Positions 1 to 9,556 are shown, counted from the stretch's first letter. The stretch is DNA of 64,000 nucleotides from Unio delphinus (GCA_029339505.1 JAQISU010000081.1:13365001-13429000); one strand, 5' to 3'. Notes: a model not told the origin generated them from the letters alone. Numbers and translations: made by a program.

Positions 1-3000
1 GTTTAAAGATTTCAAGTCCAATGTACCTTAGGAGAATACAGAAGGGTTCATTACTGAGGTCTGGGATTCTGTGTTAACTGCACTGAAACAGCAATGTCAA
101 GCCAAAGAAGACGATCGCTTGAGACTTTCTGTTTATCACAATAATTTGAAGTCTCCCGTTTGGATCGAGTTTACTAGCCCATCACAATTAACACCTTCCA
201 AAGTCATCGACAAAATTCAACATGTGCAACAATCTAACGACAAGTTTCACATCGCCGACGGAAAAGCCACACTGTTTATGACCCACGTGTCTCTTCCTCA
301 GGGGACCGGACAACGCAAAAAAGTGTTATTGGTGAACATTAAGCAAAGCGTCGTCCAAATTAACAATCCTCAAGACCAGATGTGTTTAGCCCGTGCCATC
401 GTCGTGGGACAAACGTATGCCAGCAAGAACGAGACGATAGAAGGGAAAAGAGCCTGGACAACTCTTCGAAAATGAGCCAAACAACGAAGTGAAGCAGAAC
501 TCCTGTTACAGCAAGCAGGGATATCCAAAAGACACCCCGTGCGGTATTCCAGAAATGCAAAAATTGCAAGGTGCCTTGGCTCCACATTACACCTTGAAAG
601 TACACCCTCAAGAAGTGCGTGGTCCTCTTTTGTTTCGAGGCCACGATTTCAAAGACGGAAAATACATTCACGTCTATCATCACGATGGTCATTTTGATAC
701 CATTACCAGTATCACTGCATTCCTGGGATACGGTTACTACTTTTAAAAATGTGACTATGGTTATAACAATCGAGAATGGGCAATTTCTGCTCAGATACTA
801 TGCGGAACAAGGTACCAAATGTCCTCAAGTGACTTTAAACGGAGCCAAAATTATTTCTATGCAAGTAGGACAAGTATAGTTTAAAGATTCGATGTGTTAC
901 TTGGCCATGCCTTTGAGTCGCATGCCTAAAACGTTTTGATTGACAGAAATGGCAAAAGGTTATTTTCCAAACTTTTTCAATACCGAAGCCAATCAACATG
1001 ACGACTACGACCCCGACAACATGCGCACGGAACAACGGGAAGCTTTCCATGCTTGGTACCAGACTCACGCCTCGGACCCCTTTGACTTTCAAGAAGAAAT
1101 GTTAAAGTACTGTCGATCTGACGTGGACATTTTACGACGTTGCTGTGGAAAATTTCGAGAATTGTTCATGGAACACGGAGGGATCGATCCTTTGTAAGAA
1201 GCTTGTACCATCGCCAAAGCATGTTCCTTAGTGTACCGAAAACGCTTCATGTCCGAAAATACTTTAGCTGTCATCAGTCCTCAAACGACGAATTTTGTCA
1301 AACGTCAATACTCGGTCAAAGCCCTACGTTGGCTACATTACTTGTGCGACAAGGAAGACAAATGGATCCAACAAGCTCGCAACGGAGGAGGCGAAAAGAC
1401 CATCGGAACGTATTAGGTGGATGGATGGGACTTAGAAAACCCTCAGATCGTGTACGAGTTTAACAGATGCTTATTTCACTGATGTCCCATGTGCTACCCT
1501 CAACGTCACACCAAAAATCAGTTTTTACAACGGACCATGGAAGACTTGTACCAGACCACTTGTCAGCGACGTTTGAAGTTAGAACATCAAGGATACCAGG
1601 TAGTGGAAATGTGAGAACACGAGTACGATCAGTGTTTGAAAACCGATCCCGAGTTTAAACGCATCGCAGAAAGTTACAAGTTGGTGAACCCCCTGAACCC
1701 TCGGGCTAGTTTGTACGGAGGACGAACGAATGCCACCTGTTTGCTGTACCAGGTGGACGAAGAGAAGGGAGAAGAAATCAAATACTTGGACGTGTGTTCG
1801 CTGTATCCTTACGTGTGCAAATATTGTCACTTTCCCGTAGGGCATCCAAAATTGATGACGGAACACATTAACCTGGACCACATACGTCAGTACGAAGGAT
1901 TGATCAAGTGCAAAGTCTTGCCTCCCACGGACTTGTACCATCCCGTTTTACCTCACCATTGCCAAGGAAAACTGATGCTTCCTTTGTGTTGAACTTGTGC
2001 CGAAACGTACAACCAAGACCAACCTTGTCAGCACACCCAGGAAGAACGTGCCTTGACAGAAACGTGGGTTAGCGTAGAATTGTTTAAAGCTCTGGACCTG
2101 GGACACAAACTGTTAGAAGTGTACGAAATTTACCACTTTCCCAAGACACAACAATACCACAAGGGCGACGAGACACAGAAAGGTATTTTTGCAGACTACG
2201 TGGTTATCTTTTTTAAACTAAAACAAGAAGCTAGTGGCTATCCTTCCTGGTGTCACACTCCCAAAGACCAAAAGATATTCAAAGAAAAATATCGCGAGCA
2301 GGAAGGCATCACTGTAGACCACATCGAGAAAAACTAAGGAAGGCGATCGTTTGCCAAAGTGATGTTAAATTGCTTGTGGGGTGAAATGGCACAACGACCG
2401 TCTTTACCCGAGACGGAGTATTTGTCCGAACCTTCTCGCTACTTCCAGATGATTCACGACAAAACTAAATACATGAAACACGTGGACGTAATTCGTGAGG
2501 ACTTGATCTTAGTCAATTACGAAGAAGGACTAGACTTTGTAGAAGCCGACAAATTTGGAAATGTCATCATTGCGGCTTACGTGACAGCCCACGCTCGCTT
2601 AAAATTGTACGAAGTGTTAGAACTGTTAGGAGATCGTGTGTTGTATTTTGACACGGACAGTTGCATCTACATTCACCGACCGAACCAGAGTAACCCAGTA
2701 ATCGAAGGAGACCGTTTAGGAGCCTGGACTGATGAACATCCCGATGACAAGATTCTACGTTCTGCCAGTGGCGGTCCTAAAAATTACGGCTACGAATACC
2801 GAGACCCACAAGGAGAAATGCACACCGAATGTAAAGTGAAAGGATTGACTCTCAATTATGGCACCAGTCGAGTGGTGAACTTTAACGTGTTTCAAGAAGC
2901 CTTACAGTCTCGACAGGATGAAACGTTTAAAGTGACCACCCACGAACCGTACAAGATTGACTTCACTCTACCGTACGGTCACGTCGAGATTGGGCAGCAT

Positions 3001-3030
3001 ATAAAAAGGGACATTGTCCAAGACCAATAG
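1..3030 (+). pseudogene. polB: Protein-primed family B DNA polymerase, decayed and cut by window start
   Basis: This would replicate a linear viral genome by protein priming. The palm motifs are visible: motif A with DVCSLYP near 1790-1810, motif B with KVMLNCLWG near 2358-2385 and motif C with YFDTDS near 2643-2660. A late exonuclease motif, CRSDVDIL, sits near 1110-1135. Three frames are used: about 35-475, 489-746, and then a single frame from about 733 to 3030. That last frame carries stops at 877, 937, 1195, 1414, 1480, 1612, 1990 and 2335, yet the protein reads sensibly across each. The stretch that normally holds the cysteine-rich part and exonuclease motifs I and II is missing between about 746 and 775, which looks like an internal deletion. 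The family is that of Maverick/adintovirus polymerases. The gene is non-functional as it stands. Confidence 0.9.
3000..3008 (+). promoter_or_regulatory. TATA-box-like TATAAAAAG
   Basis: TATAAAAAG lies at the very end of the polymerase gene, just ahead of the accessory block. Similar boxes precede other genes of this provirus. Promoter function is inferred from sequence and position only. Confidence 0.4.
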
Positions 3031-3379
3031 TTCATTTGTAACTACAACGACCAAGCGAAAGAAGATGAATCCATTTAAACAGGCATCATTCAAATTTTGG
3101 AATTCTCAAGTGGAGTGCGATGCTAAAAATTGCAATTGTAGTGATGCCAGACGCTGTGACCTTAGTGATTCAGCAGGATATCGTGGGAACTTTGCTATGA
3201 CTACTACCCCTATATCTACCATGGAAAGTGATGATGTGCGTGTCAAACCTGAGGGATGCGAAAGCGGTGCCACACGTTATCGTGGACTCCTAGGAATTTC
3301 ACCGTACCTGCATCGAACTGAATTGAGGAGAATCGAATATTCGTTCATTACGAGTTTGCCTGAATACTGTCACTTTTAA
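3014..3379 (+). CDS. Unrecognised 121-codon ORF between polymerase and BIR domain
   Basis: An open frame overlaps the last codons of the polymerase and runs to just before the BIR domain. The product is rich in Cys, Ser and Thr, with a cluster of cysteines near residues 35-48. I recognise no domain. It might be the decayed front part of the IAP-like gene that follows, because the BIR domain has no start codon of its own. It might also be chance. The start at 3014 is the first ATG of the frame. Confidence 0.25.
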   Translation: MSKTNSSFVTTTTKRKKMNPFKQASFKFWNSQVECDAKNCNCSDARRCDLSDSAGYRGNFAMTTTPISTMESDDVRVKPEGCESGATRYRGLLGISPYLHRTELRRIEYSFITSLPEYCHF

Positions 3380-3391
3380 AGATGATTCCAA

Positions 3392-3608
3392 ACTTTCAAA
3401 GATAAATGGCCAAAATATCTGCCTGGACCAACTCCTGAAGAATTAACCAGAGCCGGATTTTTCTACTTGGGCGAAGGGGATGAAGTCAAGTGTTTCAGTT
3501 GTGGTGTGTCCATTTAACGAGTGGGAAAAGAAAGATTCCGCTTACCTGGAACATGCTCGATGGTCTCCGAATTGTCAATACCTACTTTTCGTAGGACCTA
3601 GTGATTGA
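3392..3608 (+). pseudogene. BIR-domain (inhibitor of apoptosis-like) gene, frameshifted
   Basis: The frame from 3392 reads as the first half of a baculoviral IAP repeat: an aromatic/Lys lead-in, the segment [18 protein letters not shown], and a Cys-x2-Cys pair (CFSC). It stops at 3515. A second frame, about 3513-3608, supplies the rest: a Trp-Glu, then the His and final Cys of the zinc site in LEHARWSPNC. All four zinc ligands (C-x2-C, H, C) are present, so only one frameshift separates the halves. BIR proteins bind and block caspases, and viruses use them against host cell death. Only one BIR and no RING finger are seen. The gene lies between the polymerase and the ATPase, where accessory genes would be expected. 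The domain call is strong; the gene limits are not. Confidence 0.85.
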
Positions 3609-3626
3609 AAGTGACAATACTGATCC

Positions 3627-4028
3627 ATGTCGTTTAACAAACCAGTTTGGGTTGGAGACAAACCTAGACCAGTATATAAACCCTCTCTAAAACATAATAT
3701 TCAAGGATTACCACACGAATTGCAAGAGAAGATCTACAAGGACATTTGGCAGGGTCTTGCTAAAGAAAAATCTTAATGGGTGACTTTAGAGCTTTTGTGT
3801 CGTGAAATTCACAAGAATTAACCAACGTGACAGATTTCTTTGGATTCAGTGTACCTTCCACAGATTCGAATTTAGTTCGTTTACATCTGAAGATGTTTTG
3901 ATCCATCTTGACCGTTACCCTGATTGGCAGTGGGACGAAATTACACGTTATATTAATCACTTTCGCTTTTGGAGATGATTTTAGATCATTCTGTGCAGAA
4001 TATACACTTATGGTCTTCGACATAAAAA
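3627..4028 (+). pseudogene. F-box-like accessory protein relic
   Basis: An ATG at 3627 opens a frame reading through 3773 to a stop at 3774; the same frame continues sensibly to about 3820. It contains LPHELQEKIYKDI followed about 20 residues later by LELLCREIH, which fits the pattern of an F-box (LPxEL..kI....vCr). After a one-base shift near 3818 another frame (to a stop near 4039) reads as an alternating hydrophobic, strand-rich segment, interrupted once near 3897. F-box proteins recruit targets to SCF ubiquitin ligases. The match is to a short motif only, so the function is tentative. The gene has at least two breaks. Confidence 0.35.
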
Positions 4029-4031
4029 AGG

Positions 4032-4038
4032 TATAAAA
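4032..4038 (+). promoter_or_regulatory. TATA-box-like TATAAAA
   Basis: TATAAAA lies about 120 bases before the Bcl-2-like segment and at the end of the F-box-like relic. It fits the pattern of one TATA-like box per gene seen elsewhere in the provirus, but it is not proof of a promoter. Confidence 0.3.
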
Positions 4039-4117
4039 TGGAACGACAATGCCACAACCTTTATCATTTGTGATCAAATAGATTCCGTGAAAGGATATCA
4101 ATGAGAATATTCACACG

Positions 4118-4435
4118 GTGAAGTATTACGAACACTTATTACAAGAACTGTGCCCCATGAATTGGGGTCGACGTGTAGTGTGTGTTTTAGTGACTTGCTT
4201 TCTGGGATTTCGTTTACCTGTTGATTCCTTGTGGACACTTTACGAACACTACCTAGAAAAGAAAAGACAGTATGTTGACTCTTTTAAATGTCCACGAGAG
4301 ACTCATTCTGTTAAAAGCCTTACGCTTTCATCTAGATACGTCTCGACCTCTACAGGAAAGAAAGATTCGTCAACTTTTCGTACGGAAGCGGTGTACGAAG
4401 ATGTGAGTGTAGCTTGTGATTTATACTCTCATTAG
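4118..4435 (+). pseudogene. Possible Bcl-2-like protein relic (BH1-like motif)
   Basis: The frame from 4118 carries ELCPMNWGRRVVCVLVTC at about 4145-4200. This resembles the BH1 region of Bcl-2 family proteins, where an acidic helix end is followed by Asn-Trp-Gly-Arg and a hydrophobic helix. About 30 helix-prone residues follow. A Trp-rich patch (DWKSWDFEAW) in the same frame beyond the stop at 4433 could be a decayed BH2, but the spacing from BH1 is longer than usual. No clear BH3 or BH4 is seen and the start is uncertain. Viral Bcl-2 homologues block mitochondrial cell death. The BIR domain just upstream makes this reading more plausible. A structure search would be needed to accept it. Confidence 0.4.
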
Positions 4436-4439
4436 ACAG

Positions 4440-4858
4440 ATGTACGTGACTGGAAAAGTTGGGATTTTGAGGCTTGGACAAACGAAGCATCCCATTATGC
4501 CCAAGCGTTGTGTACGTAAAATCCATCGTCGAGTGAAAAAAGTCACTTTTAAACCCGTGTTAGTGACAGTGCCAGAAGAAGAAAAAGAATCTGTCACCGA
4601 GAGCAATCACTCTGTTCAAGACAGGACTGTCATGGACATTCCCCCACAAAGACCCTTCGGAGAGGACACCTATGTGACTGTACCAAATGTAGAGACTATA
4701 AGAACAAACACACTACCTCTAGGACAAATTCGTTACCCAAACAATGTTGTACAGTGACTTGTTTATTTGCCACTTTGATCGTTTCCACGTGTATTTTATT
4801 CCTGTATTTATCCATTTCGCTTTTATGTATTTTTGTCTTTCGTGTTGTTCTAATTTAA
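4440..4858 (+). pseudogene. Small basic protein with C-terminal membrane segment, frameshifted
   Basis: One frame (to a stop at 4755) gives a basic start (KRCVRKIHRRVKK near 4503-4545) followed by an acidic, Ser/Thr/Pro-rich stretch. Directly downstream, a second frame (4754-4858) encodes about 34 strongly hydrophobic residues ending in a stop at 4856, which looks like a tail anchor. The two probably belong to one gene broken by a frameshift near 4750. I know no family for it. An AATAAA-like polyadenylation signal follows at 4870-4875. Confidence 0.4.
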
Positions 4859-4891
4859 ACATGCATTGAAATAAACTTGTCTTGAAAAAAG

Positions 4892-4903
4892 TATAAAAAC
4901 CTC
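4892..4903 (+). promoter_or_regulatory. TATAAAAACCTC promoter motif before ATPase
   Basis: TATAAAAACCTC stands 58 bases ahead of the ATPase ATG at 4950. The identical 12 bases recur at 5702-5713 ahead of the next gene. The exact repeat at matching positions suggests a shared viral core promoter. Confidence 0.6.
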
Positions 4904-4949
4904 TTGTCTTGTCTGTTTTTGTGTCAATAGTGTCATACCCTACACTACT

Positions 4950-5679
4950 ATGGCTAACTCTGCTATTTCTACTCCTTCCTCCTCGATATTCAAAGTCATT
5001 GACGAACACTTAGATCATGCTAGTTGGGAAGCCTTGTATCTTCGTCATCCTTTTAACATGTTAATTGCTGGACTGAGCGGTTCAGGCAAAACCGAATTTG
5101 CCAAACGTTTGATCGAACATAAACATCATTTGATCGATCGTCCACCTCAACGCATCGTGTGGTGTTACAAAGAGTGGCAATCGGCATACAGCCTCTTGCA
5201 AGAAAGTCAAACTGATTCCATTGTGTTTGTGGAAGGTATTCCTAGAGAAGACGATGGGATCGTGTCTGACTCTTAGCCAAACTCACTGGATCATTTTTGA
5301 CGACATGTTAGGAGAAGACGAACAAGAAATTAAACTGTGGTTTACGCGTAAAGGGCATCATCGTAATGCCAGTGTCATTTACATTACACAAAATGTGTTT
5401 CAACAAAGTAAAGCCCATCGTACCATTAGTCTCAATGCTCATTACGTGGTCTTGTTTAAAAGTCCTCGAGATAAATCACAAGTGCAAGTCTTAGCCAAAC
5501 AGTTAGGAACACCTTGGCTGACTCATGCATACAATGATGCCACTCAAACGCCACACGCCTATTTACTCGTGGATTTAAAACCCACCCACCACGATTATTT
5601 GCGATTTCGTAACGATTTGTTTCACGACTGGTGTCAAGACGGAGGACCTGTCGTGTACACGTCCTCGTCGTCGACATAA
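4950..5679 (+). pseudogene. A32/FtsK-HerA-like genome packaging ATPase, one frameshift
   Basis: This ATPase would pump viral DNA into capsids. The first frame (4950-5276) starts at an ATG and has a Walker A P-loop, GLSGSGKTEF, near 5070-5100. The second frame, from about 5265 to 5679, carries Walker B as IIFDDML near 5290-5308 and the family's following YITQNVF segment near 5383-5403. A single frameshift near 5265-5275 separates them. The total of about 240 residues is usual for Maverick/adintovirus packaging ATPases. It sits directly behind a TATAAAAACCTC box. Confidence 0.9.
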
Positions 5680-5701
5680 CAATATGAACCACTAAAAAAT
5701 C

Positions 5702-5713
5702 TATAAAAACCTC
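5702..5713 (+). promoter_or_regulatory. TATAAAAACCTC promoter motif, second copy
   Basis: Identical to the motif at 4892-4903. It lies between the ATPase stop and the next gene, as expected for a viral promoter. Confidence 0.6.
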
Positions 5714-5720
5714 GGTCACT

Positions 5721-6236
5721 TTGACCTTGTCTCATACATCGTCAACATCGTCTATTCAGTCTCATCTTCCCATCAAATTGATTCGTGCCTTGTACGGTAT
5801 CAATCGCGAAAAAAATCCACAAATACGTGCTCACGTCTTAGAAGCCAGTCTCAAAGAAGTCTTACGATGGTTTACGGTGAAAGCACGTCAAATACTGCAA
5901 GGCATCATGCACATTCCACATCAAACCAAACGCTTTTTTGACAGAAACAAAGTAGTCTTAACGCAACTGGCCGATCCTCGCATCGACACTCAAACCAAAA
6001 AGCAAATCATACTGAAATCTTGAGGCTGTGGTTCTTTAGGAGGTGTCATCATTCGTTCCCTTTTAAAATGGGATCCCAATGCTCCCAAAGTTCACCCCAA
6101 GAAAAAAAAGCCAAACGAACCCTTAGAAAAAGAACAATGGTGCCAAGACCAAAACACAGAAAAAGAAAAGTCCACAGAAAAAAGCTGTCACCCGCAAAAG
6201 AGGCACTTCGGCCAGGACGCAACCTTACCATCGTAA
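5721..6236 (+). pseudogene. Basic protein with Gly-Gly hydrophobic tail (core-like), in-frame stop
   Basis: The frame reads from about 5721 to a stop at 6021, continues in frame with GCGSLGGVIIRSLL, and ends at 6234. No ATG remains at the front, so the start codon is probably lost. The layout is a helical basic part, then LTQLADPR with Lys-rich residues, then a Gly-rich hydrophobic segment. The same layout recurs in the genes ending at 6911, 7215 and 7695. The short Gly-Gly plus hydrophobic tail resembles the C-terminal part of adenovirus pX (mu)-type core proteins, so a role in packing DNA in the virion is possible. That role is an inference. Confidence 0.55.
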
Positions 6237-6622
6237 ACCACGACCTGCACCACCAGTGACCGCGTTTCCAGTAGCCTCAGGTGCATCCACTTCTCCGTTG
6301 CGGGTGATGCCAGCCAAATCCAATTTGACACACGTTCTTCCTAATTTGATGAAACATGGGAAATCTGCATCTCCCAAAACGTCTCCTCCACCGGTGACAC
6401 CCTCGTCCACATAAGCGGCAGTAGCAGCTGCTCACAAAGTACCTGCCCCAAAAGTCGAAGTCCAAAAAAGCTCTGGCATGTTAAAGAGTTTACTGGATTT
6501 GTACAAACAAGAACTGTCCCGATTTAGTCCATTGCGAACCCCTTCACGACGTGTGTTACCTGCAATGAAGTTGATACGACGGAAGATAATCAGTGGCGTC
6601 GCATTCCATGATAAAAAATGAC
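6137..6622 (+). pseudogene. Lys/Pro-rich basic protein relic
   Basis: The region codes for a Lys-rich front (two frames from 6137) that passes into a Pro/Ser/Thr-rich middle (about 6230-6410), a stop near 6413, and then a more ordered part containing SSGMLKSLLDLYKQELSRF near 6470-6525, ending near 6620. At least one frameshift near 6145 and one in-frame stop break it. It resembles basic virion core or scaffold proteins, but I recognise no named domain. Confidence 0.4.
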
Positions 6623-6675
6623 TTGAGGCCAACAACGGGAATCAGTATTTTCTGTGCCACTTCTGAACACTCAAT

Positions 6676-6911
6676 GATGCTTCCTCAAAAACGTGCACAC
6701 CACAACCCTCGTCGTTCTGCTGTCCAAAAAAAAAGGAAAAATTCAAAATCGTCATCCTACAAAAGGCTTAAAAACCAAACATCGAAGTCATCCCCTCAAA
6801 AGACGTAGACCTTTAAAGAAAAACAAGAGTCACCAAAAAGGAGGTTACTTTGGTAATTTTGGGAAACACATCGTTACCTTTTTGACGAAGCGGGAGTTCC
6901 CAAAAAAGTAG
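6676..6911 (+). pseudogene. Short Lys/Arg-rich protein with Gly-Gly tail
   Basis: A frame of about 70 codons, very rich in Lys, Arg and His, ends in KGGYFGNFGKHIV. This repeats the plan of its neighbours: a basic body, then Gly-Gly plus aromatics. The start at 6693 is the first ATG; a 9-base A run at 6726-6734 invites frameshifts and the upstream frame (6593-6808) is also basic. Probably a decayed member of the local core-protein family. Confidence 0.35.
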
Positions 6912-6921
6912 ATGAAAGGGT

Positions 6922-7215
6922 GTGTGTACCAAGTCATTGACGCCAGTGGTATTGTGGAACGAACAAGCAAAGATGTCACCTCGCAGAAAACATTCTTATT
7001 CACCCCACAAAGGAAAGGAAAGGAAAGGACTACCTTCTCGTTTAGTCAAACATCGACACGTTCGTCGTCAAAGAGCCCAAAAGAAAATATCCGTCCGTCA
7101 AAAGAAAAAGATGTTGGTGCAACGCGGAGGATATTTGATGCCTCCTTTTTTAAAAGATCGAGTGATGCCATTAATAAATCAAGCGATGGCACAACAAAAA
7201 AAGACAAAAGGGTGA
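6922..7215 (+). pseudogene. Basic core-like protein, duplicate 1 of a direct repeat
   Basis: This 97-codon frame has a Ser-Pro/Arg-rich start (MSPRRKHSYSPHKG at about residue 18), a basic middle, and a QRGGYLMPPF tail. Its DNA matches 7210-7600 closely, apart from an insert of roughly 140 bases in the second copy, so the two genes arose by tandem duplication. Compared with the copy at 7269-7695 it lacks a middle helical section. It may package DNA in the virion, by likeness to adenovirus pX-type proteins. Confidence 0.45.
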
Positions 7216-7268
7216 GTGTTCCAAGGCATTGACGTCAGTGGTATTGTGGAACGAACAAACAAAGATGT

Positions 7269-7695
7269 CACCTAGCAGAAAACATTCTTATTCACCCCAC
7301 AAGGAAAAGAAATGGAAAGGTCTACCTCCTCGGTTGGTCAAACACGTAGACGTGTTGTCCGTCCTGTCCAAAGCCTCTCCGCTCATGCGGAAAAAAAAAT
7401 AATTAAAACGGCCTCCAAAGATGTCATCGATACAGTGTGCGAATGTTGTTTGAATGTCTTGAAAGGCACGATACCTTTGTCTCCACACCAGACAAAATGC
7501 TTAGCCAAACATCGACACGTTCTTCGTCAAATGGTCCAAAAGAAAATACCCGTTCGTCAAAAGAAAAATATGTTGGTGCAACGCGGAGGATTTTTACCCT
7601 TTCTTCTTCCTATGTTGGGAGAATCAGCGAAAGCCGGCACGGGTTTATTGCAAGGTTTGGTACAAGGGCTGGCACGAGGGATATCCCAAAGTTGA
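7269..7695 (+). pseudogene. Basic core-like protein, duplicate 2 (longer copy)
   Basis: The front (from the ATG near 7266) repeats duplicate 1. The frame 7312-7695 then adds a helical part (ASKDVIDTVCECCLNVLKG), a basic run, and a tail QRGGFLPFLLPMLG plus about 25 Gly/Leu-rich residues. A frameshift near 7390-7400, next to an A run, links the two frames. The 'CxxNxLKG...LxxxxxxxLxxHRxxLR' pattern with a GG-hydrophobic tail is, to my knowledge, a conserved small Maverick/adintovirus protein. A membrane-active or DNA-binding virion role is likely but not shown. Confidence 0.55.
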
Positions 7696-7720
7696 TCCTT
7701 CCAGAAGATAAAAGGGACCT

Positions 7721-8434
7721 ATGGAGTACCACGATCTCAGACGTAATCTTTGGAAGCCCATGGAAGGACGAAAACTGACTTTAGTCCCTTACGAACGATG
7801 GATGGAATACCATCTTTGGCAAGAACACCGTACCCCCCATTTACCACCCAATCCTGATTTGATCGAGATGCCCCAATTACAACACGAATTGCAATCCTTG
7901 ATGCATCGTCACGATTTGTCCGAAACCGAAAAATCGCAAAAGTACGGTGAGCTCTTGCAACGACTACAACTCTTTCGTCGAAAAGCTGTGGAACAAACAG
8001 CTCTACCCACTCTGACCGATTTGAAGGCTCTAATAAATAGTCCGTCGCTCTCACAATCTACAGTGACCAAAATAGACGTCACAAAACCATTACCCAAGGA
8101 AGAAGAACCCCATGATAACTTTCAAACACCCACCGCCACTCCCATTCCGAGTAAGATTGCCGCTTCCTTGTTGACCCCTTCCCCCACTCCTCAACGATAA
8201 GAACTCAAAATTTGGGTTAAAAAGATCATGGGCACTCCTCCTTCGACAGATGTGAAAAAGAAAGAAAGGAAACCAGAAGTGAGAAAACAAAAGAAGACCA
8301 AAGCTATCCCATTACCACCTACACCACTGCCACCAGTACCCTTGACGTCAACTCCTGTGGCACATCGGACACGTAAAACCGTTTCCAAACAACCCTCATT
8401 TCGTCCCACCCAAAGCAGTATCATCGAAGAGTAG
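7721..8434 (+). pseudogene. Conserved Maverick/adintovirus protein of unknown function, one in-frame stop
   Basis: The ATG at 7721 opens a frame with LVPYERWMEYHLW near the start, then a helical part with LQHELQSLMHRHDLSETEK and YGELLQRL, followed by a Pro/Thr-rich linker. A TAA at 8198 stops it, but the same frame stays open to 8434 with a Lys-rich and then Pro-rich tail. That suggests one gene of about 237 codons with a single nonsense mutation. I recall no established function. Its place between the core-like genes and the integrase suggests a virion role. Confidence 0.5.
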
Positions 8435-8453
8435 GTACCTTATTAACAAAACC

Positions 8454-9556
8454 ATGGAGAAGGTATTAGCCATCATTTACTATGATCCATCTCACCCTGC
8501 AGGTTACGGAGGCATTCAGAAATTGTATCGTGCTACAAAAACTCGCCTGAAAAAGGTCCGTTTACCTGAAGTACAACGATGGTTACAAGAACAAGCTACG
8601 TACACTTTACACAAACCCATTCGACGAAAATTTCACAGAAGTCGCACTCAAGTGGAAGGCATCGATCATTAATGGCAAGCCGATTTAGCCGATGTCTCTC
8701 ATTTAGCCACCTACAATCGTGGCTACAAATATTTGTTTTATGTCATCGACGTCATTTCTAAATTTGCCTGGGTCGTACCATTGACATCCAAATCGAGCGG
8801 AGAGTTAGTACGAGCTTTGCAACTGGTGTTGAAACAAAGTGGTCGTCACCCTCTTCGATGGCAAACCGACAAAGGCACCGAATTTCTGAACCAAGCTATC
8901 CAACGAGAATTAAAGAAACGTAACATTCATTTTTTCACCACCGAAAATCCTGAAACCAAAGCCAGTATCGTGGAACGTTTTCAACGTACCTTGAAAGAAT
9001 GCATGTGGAAATATTTTACGCATCAACACACTCTCAAGTACATCGACGTCTTACCGCACTTAGTCCAAGCCTACAATCAATCTTACCATATAAGCATTAG
9101 ATGTACCCAACAAGATGTGACACCTGACAACGAAGTGACTGTTTTTGAGCTTCTGTTTGGTACGTCCCGGACGATGGCTATCCCCAAGAAAGGTGGAAAA
9201 GTGTTAACCCCTGGAGATTGGGTACGCATTGGTAAAACCAAACGCACTTTCGACAAAGGTTACTTACCCAACTGGACCACCGAATTGTTTCGTGTTACTG
9301 GGCGAGTGCGTGATCGTCATCTTACCGTCTATAAATTGGAAGACATGAACGGAGAAGTATTAAAAGGAACGTTTTACTTGCCTGAGTTACAACGTGTCAC
9401 CAAAAAGAAGTCGACGTGTACGACATCGAAAGCATTCTGGAACGAAGAACCCGAAAACGTCGTGTCAAAGAAGTCAAAGTACGTTGGAAAGGATATCCTC
9501 CTAGCTTTGATTCTTGGATTGACGCTTTGCAAGTCATCTACTACAAAAAGAAGTGA
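8454..9556 (+). pseudogene. Retrovirus-like DDE integrase with C-terminal chromodomain
   Basis: The protein would insert viral DNA into the host genome. The frame starts at the ATG at 8454, stops at 8670, and continues in the same frame to 9596. The three catalytic acids are visible: Asp in WQADLADV near 8673-8696, Asp in WQTDKGTEF near 8861-8887, and Glu in IVERFQRTLK near 8967-8996. After a one-base shift near 9405-9412 another frame, to a TGA at 9554, reads as a chromodomain, with YDIESILERR then VRWKGYPPSFDSWI. Chromodomains on integrases steer insertion to marked chromatin in other elements. Two breaks make the gene inactive. Confidence 0.9.

Noticed and set aside
360..692. Minus-strand frames opposite the viral genes (also 835-1092, 1579-1941, 7737-8054, 11481-11846)
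   Set aside because: They mirror well-supported plus-strand coding regions and carry no recognisable motifs.
877..2337. Alternative genetic code or stop readthrough in the polymerase
   Set aside because: All three stop codons occur in the same frame, neighbouring genes have frameshifts as well, and part of the gene is deleted. Decay explains it better.
3971..3985. BH3-like GDDF motif upstream of the Bcl-2-like segment
   Set aside because: It lies in a strand-rich reading that continues the F-box-like gene, in another frame and ahead of the TATA-like box at 4032. It was not counted as support for Bcl-2.
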